26,082 nucleotides of DNA. Origin: JAJZJT01 sp049964655. GTDB lineage: Bacteria > Actinomycetota > Acidimicrobiia > Acidimicrobiales > RAAP-2. Below, in pieces: positions 21,393 through 26,082 of this stretch; within the stretch, counting starts at the first letter, position 1; each line of letters opens with the position of its first letter. The notes beneath the pieces are model-generated. The model made no database searches, had not been told where the DNA came from, and saw only the letters and a program-made list of their open reading frames with translations. The stretch spans positions 1 through 26,082 of the forward strand of contig JBMFXC010000035.1 of NCBI GenBank assembly GCA_049964655.1, written 5' to 3'. Made by a program: the position numbers and the translations under genes.

Positions 21393-23333
21393 GTGGCGCT
21401 GACCAGCCAAGAGAGGGAGCAGGCGAGCTACGACGCCGGTAGCATCACCGTCCTCGAGGGACTCGAGCCGGTCCGCAAGCGCCCGGGCATGTACATCGGC
21501 TCCACTGGTCCAAGCGGGCTCCACCACCTGGTGTGGGAGGTCGTCGACAACGCAGTCGACGAGGCCATGGCCGGCTACTGCGATCGCATCGACGTGACCT
21601 TGTTGGCCGACGGCGGGGTCCGCGTCGCCGACAACGGTCGGGGGATCCCGACCGACGTCCACCCCAAGTACCCCGACCGGAGCGCTGCCGAAGTGGTGCT
21701 GACCGTGCTGCATGCCGGTGGGAAGTTCGGTGAAGGGGGCGGCTACAAGGTCTCCGGAGGGCTCCACGGCGTCGGCGTGTCCGTGGTGAACGCGCTCTCC
21801 ACCCGCGTCGTCCTCGAGATCGACCGCGACGGCAACCACCACCGTATGGAGTTCCGCGACGGCGGCCAACCGGTGGGTCCCCTGACGGTCGTCGGTCCCG
21901 CGCCCCGCGGCCGGACCGGGACGACGGTGTCGTTCTGGCCCGACCCGACGATCTTCGAAGAGATCGAGTTCCGGGCCCAGACGGTCGTCGAGCGCCTCCA
22001 GATCATGGCCTTCTTGAACAAAGGCCTCGAGATCCGCTTCACCGACGAACGGCCCGGCGCCAACGAGCCACAGACCTTCCGCTACAAGGACGGGATCATC
22101 GACTTCGTGCGGCACCTGAACGCCTCGAAGGAGGCGCTCTTCCGCAAAGTCAGCTCGTACGACCAGCGTGAGGAGACCATGGAGGTCGAGGTTGCCCTCC
22201 AGTGGAACACCGGCTTCTACGAGAGCATCCACTCGTTCGCCAACGGCATCTCCACGGTCGACGGTGGGATGCACGAGGAGGGCTTCAAGAAAGCCCTCAC
22301 CAACGTCGTCAACAAGTACGCGCGGGCCAAAGGGACGCTGAAGGAGAAGGACGACAACCTCCTCGGAGAGGACATCCGTGAGGGACTGACGGCCATCATC
22401 TCGGTCCGCCTGCAAGATCCCCAGTTCGAAGGGCAGACCAAGGCCAAGCTCGGCAACGTTCCGGTGCGTTCGCTCGTCGAACGGGCGACCAACGAGAAGC
22501 TCGCCGAGTGGTTCGAGGAGAACCCACGCGAAGCGAACCAGGTCGTCCAGAAGGCGATCCTGGCCGCCCGAGCCCGAGTGGCTGCCCGCTCGGCCCGTGA
22601 GCTCACTCGGCGCAAATCCGCGCTCGACGGCGCCGGGCTGCCCGGCAAGCTGGTCGACTGCTCCTCACGCGACCCGCGCGAGAGCGAGCTGTTCATCGTG
22701 GAGGGGAACTCGGCCGGCGGCTCGGCCAAGGATGCCCGCGACCCCCGCGTCCAGGCCATCCTGCCGATCCGGGGAAAGATCCTGAACGTCGAGCGCGCCC
22801 GCATCGACAAGATGCTCAAGAACAACGAGATCCAGGCGCTGATCTCGGCCATCGGGGCCGGGCTCGCCGACGACTTCGACGTCACGAAGATCCGCTACCA
22901 CAAGGTGATCATCCTGGCTGACGCCGACGTGGACGGCTCCCACATCCGCACCCTGTTGCTCACCTTCTTCTTCCGCCAGATGAAGCCGCTCGTCGAAGGC
23001 GGCTTCGTCTACGTAGCCCAGCCCCCGCTGTACTCGACGCTGGTGGGCAAGGAGAAGGTCTACTTGAAGGACGACACGGCGCGAGCCGCGTTCTTGGCCG
23101 AGCACCCCAACCACAAGGCCGAGTTCCAGCGCCTGAAGGGCCTCGGCGAGATGGACTTCGCCGAGCTGCGAGACACCACCATGGACCCCGGCAGGCGGTC
23201 GTTACTCCAGATCAACGTCGAGCAGGCGGCACTCGCCGACGAGGTCTGCTCGGTGCTGATGGGCGACGACGTCGACCTGCGCCGCCACTTCATCCAGACC
23301 AACGCCAAGGACGTGCGCTTCCTCGACATCTGA
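21393..23333 (+). CDS. gyrB: DNA gyrase subunit B
   Basis: This 646-aa ATPase and TOPRIM subunit of gyrase works with GyrA to introduce negative supercoils. The GHKL ATPase has VVDNAVDEAMAGY, DNGRGIPTD and GGLHGVGVSVVNALS. The TOPRIM domain has the catalytic Glu in EGNSAGGSAK (E437) and DADVDG (510-515). PLYS and the C-terminal QTNAKDVRFLDI are typical. The usual EGDSAGG reads EGNSAGG, placing Asn439 where E. coli GyrB has D426, a quinolone-contact residue. GTG at 21393 follows GAAAGGG. The gene lies 61 bp upstream of gyrA and is probably co-transcribed with it. Confidence 0.98.
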   Translation: MALTSQEREQASYDAGSITVLEGLEPVRKRPGMYIGSTGPSGLHHLVWEVVDNAVDEAMAGYCDRIDVTLLADGGVRVADNGRGIPTDVHPKYPDRSAAEVVLTVLHAGGKFGEGGGYKVSGGLHGVGVSVVNALSTRVVLEIDRDGNHHRMEFRDGGQPVGPLTVVGPAPRGRTGTTVSFWPDPTIFEEIEFRAQTVVERLQIMAFLNKGLEIRFTDERPGANEPQTFRYKDGIIDFVRHLNASKEALFRKVSSYDQREETMEVEVALQWNTGFYESIHSFANGISTVDGGMHEEGFKKALTNVVNKYARAKGTLKEKDDNLLGEDIREGLTAIISVRLQDPQFEGQTKAKLGNVPVRSLVERATNEKLAEWFEENPREANQVVQKAILAARARVAARSARELTRRKSALDGAGLPGKLVDCSSRDPRESELFIVEGNSAGGSAKDARDPRVQAILPIRGKILNVERARIDKMLKNNEIQALISAIGAGLADDFDVTKIRYHKVIILADADVDGSHIRTLLLTFFFRQMKPLVEGGFVYVAQPPLYSTLVGKEKVYLKDDTARAAFLAEHPNHKAEFQRLKGLGEMDFAELRDTTMDPGRRSLLQINVEQAALADEVCSVLMGDDVDLRRHFIQTNAKDVRFLDI

Positions 23334-23394
23334 GGGACCACGAGCGGAACGCCGGGCGGGGGGCCCCGAACCGTCGCGAGGACAGGGACACCAC

Positions 23395-25878
23395 ATGCCC
23401 AGAGGGAACAACGGTCCGGGAGGGCCCGAAGGAGAGGAGCCCGTCTCGGGGCTCGTCGAGCCCATCGAGATCCAAGAGGAGATGGAGCGCTCGTTCCTCG
23501 AGTACTCCATGTCGGTCATCGTGTCGCGGGCGCTCCCCGACGTCCGTGACGGCCTGAAGCCGGTCCACCGCCGGATCCTCTACTCGATGTACGACCAGCG
23601 GTTGCTTCCCGACCGCCCCCACACCAAGTGCGCCAAGGTCGTCGGCGACGTCATGGGCTCGTACCACCCCCACGGCGACACCGCTATCTACGACGCCTTG
23701 GCCCGCATGGTGCAGGACTTCTCGATGCGACACCCGCTCATCGACGGGCACGGCAACTTCGGTGGGACCGGACCGGACGAGGGGCCGGCAGCCATGCGCT
23801 ACACCGAGTCGCGCTTGGCCCCGCTCGCCCTCGAGCTGATGGCCGGCATCGACCAGAACACCGTCGACTTCACGGCCAACTACGACGCCACCTCCGAAGA
23901 GCCGACCGTCCTACCGGCCCGCTTCCCCAACCTGCTGGTGAACGGTTCGCAAGGCATTGCCGTCGGGATGGCCACCAACATCCCACCCCACAACCTCGGT
24001 GAGGTCATCGACGCGACCATCCACCTCCTCGAGCACCCCGACGCCACGTCCGACGACCTCATGGCGTTCGTGAAGGGTCCGGACTTCCCGACCGGGGCGC
24101 TCATCCTCGGCCGTCAGGGCATCCTCGACGCCTTCCGGACGGGCCGCGGGTCGATCCGGCTGCGAGCCCGTGCCGAGATCGTCGAGGGGCGAGCCGGCGA
24201 GACGACCATCGTCGTGACCGAGATGCCCTACCAGACCTCGGTGGCCACGGTGGCGAAGAAGATCGAGGACCTGGTGCGCGCCGGCGACCTCGATGGCATC
24301 GCCGCGCTGCAGGACGACTCGGCAGGGGGGAAGACGCGCCTCGTCGTCCGGGTCAAGCGCGACGCCAACGCCAATGTCGTCCTGAACAACCTCTTCAAGC
24401 AGACCCCGCTCCAGACGTCTTTCCCCGTCAACACCGTGGCGCTGGTGGACGGGGTGCCTCGCACCCTCAACCTGGCCCAGCTGCTCACCCACTACGTGGC
24501 CCACCAGGTCGAGGTGGTCACTCGACGGTCGCAGTTCCTCCTCGACAAAGCCCGTGAGCGGGCTCACGTGGTCGAGGGCTACCTCCGGGCGATCGACATG
24601 CTGGACGCCGTCATCGAGACGATCCGTGCGTCCGAGGACCGTCCGGCCGCCCGCGAGGCCCTCATGGCCGAGCCCTTCTCGTTCAGCGAGGTGCAGGCCA
24701 CCCACATCCTCGACCTCACCCTTGGTCGACTGACTCGCCTGGGTCGCACCGAGCTCGAAGACGAGCTGGCTCGACTGCGCGAGGAGATCGCCGAGCTCGA
24801 GACCATCCTGGCCGACCCGGCCAAGCTCCGTCAGGTGATCGCCACCGAGCTCGGGACGATCAGGGACACCTACGCCGAGGAGCGGCGGACGGAGATCACC
24901 CACGACCCTGGCGACATGAACGTCGAGGACCTCGTCGAGGACGAAGAGCTCGTCGTCACCATGAGCCGGGCCGGCTACGTGAAGGCGGTGTCGGCCGACG
25001 CCTTTCGTACCCAGGGCCGGGGCGGGAGAGGCGTGCAAGGGGCCCGCCTGAAGGAGGAGGACCTCGTCCACGACGTCGTCCACACGACGGCCCACGCCCA
25101 CCTGCTGCTGTTCTCCAACCGCGGCAGGGTGTTCCGGCTCCGGGCGCTCGAGATCCCGATGAAGGAGCGGACAGCGCGGGGTACCGCGATCGTCAACCTC
25201 CTCCCGCTCGACGCGAACGAGCGCATCGAAGCCATCGTCGGCACGCGCGACTTCCCCTCCGACCACTACCTGGTCTTCGCCACCAAGCAGGGCCAGGTCA
25301 AGAAGACGGCGTTCAGCGAGTACGACAAGTCGCGGCGAGAAGGGTTCATCGCCATCAGCCTCCGTGACGGTGACGAGCTGGTGCGGGTCGTGGAGACGTC
25401 CGGCCGCGACGACCTCCTCGTGGTCACGAGCGCAGGGATGACCATTCGCTTCTCGGAGGAGGACGTCCGACCGATGGGTCGCGACGCCGCCGGCGTGCGA
25501 GGCATCCGGTTGAAGGACGGCGACGAGGTCGTCTCATGCGACGTGGCGAGCGACGACACCGACATCCTGGTCGTGACCGATGCCGGCTACGGCAAGCGCA
25601 CCAAGCTGGAACGCTTCAACCGCCAGGCTCGAGGAGGTCAGGGCGTGCGGGGCATCCGGTTGACGGCCAGACGGGGTCGCGTGGTGGCGGCCTTCATGGT
25701 GGGGATCGACGACGAGATCATCCTCGTCTCCTCGGGTGGAGTGGTCATCAGGACCTCCGTGCGAGAGATCGCCTCACAGGGTCGGGACGCAACCGGTGTA
25801 CGGGTCATGAACCTCGACGACGGCGACACCGTGGCCGCCGTCGCCCGGATGGAGGCCGACTCGTCCGGAGGAACGTGA
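23395..25878 (+). CDS. gyrA: DNA gyrase subunit A
   Basis: This 827-aa subunit cuts and rejoins DNA within gyrase. The winged-helix and tower region has SMSVIVSRALPDVRDGLKPV, then the quinolone region GSYHPHGDTAIYDAL (T96 and D100 equal S83 and D87 of E. coli), and the catalytic Tyr136 in AMRYTESRL. The C-terminal beta-pinwheel carries the GyrA-box-like TQGRGGRG near residue 540, the hallmark that separates gyrase from topoisomerase IV, plus later blades including RQARGGQGVRG. ATG at 23395 follows a purine-rich GAGGACAGGG. The length is standard. A tRNA-Ile gene starts 132 bp downstream, as in mycobacteria. Confidence 0.98.
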   Translation: MPRGNNGPGGPEGEEPVSGLVEPIEIQEEMERSFLEYSMSVIVSRALPDVRDGLKPVHRRILYSMYDQRLLPDRPHTKCAKVVGDVMGSYHPHGDTAIYDALARMVQDFSMRHPLIDGHGNFGGTGPDEGPAAMRYTESRLAPLALELMAGIDQNTVDFTANYDATSEEPTVLPARFPNLLVNGSQGIAVGMATNIPPHNLGEVIDATIHLLEHPDATSDDLMAFVKGPDFPTGALILGRQGILDAFRTGRGSIRLRARAEIVEGRAGETTIVVTEMPYQTSVATVAKKIEDLVRAGDLDGIAALQDDSAGGKTRLVVRVKRDANANVVLNNLFKQTPLQTSFPVNTVALVDGVPRTLNLAQLLTHYVAHQVEVVTRRSQFLLDKARERAHVVEGYLRAIDMLDAVIETIRASEDRPAAREALMAEPFSFSEVQATHILDLTLGRLTRLGRTELEDELARLREEIAELETILADPAKLRQVIATELGTIRDTYAEERRTEITHDPGDMNVEDLVEDEELVVTMSRAGYVKAVSADAFRTQGRGGRGVQGARLKEEDLVHDVVHTTAHAHLLLFSNRGRVFRLRALEIPMKERTARGTAIVNLLPLDANERIEAIVGTRDFPSDHYLVFATKQGQVKKTAFSEYDKSRREGFIAISLRDGDELVRVVETSGRDDLLVVTSAGMTIRFSEEDVRPMGRDAAGVRGIRLKDGDEVVSCDVASDDTDILVVTDAGYGKRTKLERFNRQARGGQGVRGIRLTARRGRVVAAFMVGIDDEIILVSSGGVVIRTSVREIASQGRDATGVRVMNLDDGDTVAAVARMEADSSGGT

Positions 25879-25909
25879 CTCGCTCGGAGGAGCGTGACGC
25901 AGGGAGGCA

Positions 25910-25935
25910 CCCACCCGGTTCCGGAGCCAGGTGGG
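25910..25935 (+). terminator. Weak hairpin after gyrA, possible terminator
   Basis: CCCACC (25910-25915) pairs with GGTGGG (25930-25935) around a loop that itself contains CCGG repeats. It lies 32 bp after the gyrA stop. No U run follows, so termination is only suggested by position. Confidence 0.3.
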
Positions 25936-25993
25936 CCTCGGAGTCTGGACCGGACGACTGTGGTCGGGCTCGGGGTGGCCGGGGGCCGTGGTG

Positions 25994-25999
25994 TAGCCT
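25994..25999 (+). promoter_or_regulatory. -10 element (TAGCCT) of tRNA-Ile
   Basis: TAGCCT ends 11 nt before the first base of the tRNA, a spacing that gives a short 5' leader. No clear -35 is seen. Confidence 0.4.
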
Positions 26000-26010
26000 C
26001 TCCGCTGCTC

Positions 26011-26051
26011 GGGGCTATAGCTCAGTCGGTTAGAGCGCAGCACTGATAATG
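26011..26051 (+). tRNA. tRNA-Ile (GAT), 5' part only; 3' half missing or replaced
   Basis: The 5' half is canonical: acceptor GGGGCTA (26011-26017), D-arm GCTC-AGTCGGTTA-GAGC, anticodon stem CAGCA (26038-26042) and loop CTGATAA with anticodon GAT (26045-26047). After two further pairing bases (TG) the sequence departs: the expected rest of the stem (CTG), the T-arm and the acceptor strand TAGCCCC do not appear in the remaining 31 bases. Either the window ends in a chimeric contig end, or the gene is interrupted. Its position after gyrA matches ileT of mycobacteria. The missing 3' half prevents a full call. Confidence 0.75.
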
Positions 26052-26082
26052 AGCCAGGGCCCCACTTTCTGGACGGCGCCAG

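Noticed and set aside
25536..26033. 165-codon plus-strand frame across the gyrA end and into the tRNA
   Set aside because: It is out of frame with gyrA, Arg/Gly-rich, and ends inside the tRNA-Ile gene.

Overview
This is high-GC DNA from an actinobacterium and spans its chromosomal replication origin. The gene order is pcnA / DUF6049-like / murJ / degV / small membrane protein / trxB / trxA / cwlM / parB-parA-rsmG-jag-yidC-yidD-rnpA-rpmH / dnaA-dnaN-recF-DUF721-gyrB-gyrA / tRNA-Ile. It matches the mycobacterial order around oriC (Rv3907c-Rv3924c, then Rv0001-gyrA-ileT), with a DegV-family gene where mycobacteria carry sigM. The high GC, 16 GTG starts among 22 genes and divergence from mycobacterial proteins suggest a deep actinobacterial lineage such as Acidimicrobiia. 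That placement is inference. A 100-N gap shows the sequence is a draft scaffold, probably from a genome or metagenome assembly.

Layout. (1) 102-1520 (-): CCA-adding enzyme, followed by a GC-rich terminator hairpin at 50-73. (2) 1561-6711 (+): an overlapping envelope operon encoding a DUF6049-like membrane protein, the MurJ lipid II flippase and a DegV fatty-acid-binding protein. (3) 6746-9644 (+): a small two-TM protein coupled to thioredoxin reductase, then thioredoxin and a CwlM-like protein with two peptidoglycan-binding repeats and a degenerate amidase domain. (4) 9645-9825: convergent intergenic region with a perfect 11-bp hairpin. (5) 9826-16453 (-): parB, parA, a 656-bp non-coding region with two parS sites and a gapped tandem repeat, then rsmG, jag, yidC, yidD, rnpA and rpmH, many coupled by overlaps. 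(6) 16454-16901: rpmH-dnaA region with a 26-bp palindrome made of DnaA boxes. (7) 16902-25878 (+): dnaA, probable oriC at 18300-18641, dnaN, recF, a DUF721 (DciA-like) gene, gyrB and gyrA. (8) 26011 onward: the 5' part of tRNA-Ile(GAT), whose 3' half does not fit.

The genes form connected modules: replication initiation and clamp (DnaA, DnaN, RecF, DciA-like, gyrase), origin segregation (ParA, ParB, parS), membrane-protein and RNA biogenesis (YidC, YidD, Jag, RnpA, L34, RsmG), cell-wall precursor export and control (MurJ, CwlM), and thiol redox (TrxA, TrxB). Genes 1561-9644 face the origin, so they are head-on to the leftward fork; the remaining protein genes run with replication.

I see no phage, IS element, CRISPR array or accessory system, and no convincing undescribed multi-gene system. 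The items most worth checking are the zinc-ligand-less CwlM amidase domain, the GyrB EGNSAGG motif (Asn at the quinolone-contact Asp), the DnaA-box palindrome, the parS pair around a collapsed repeat, and the broken tRNA at the window edge.
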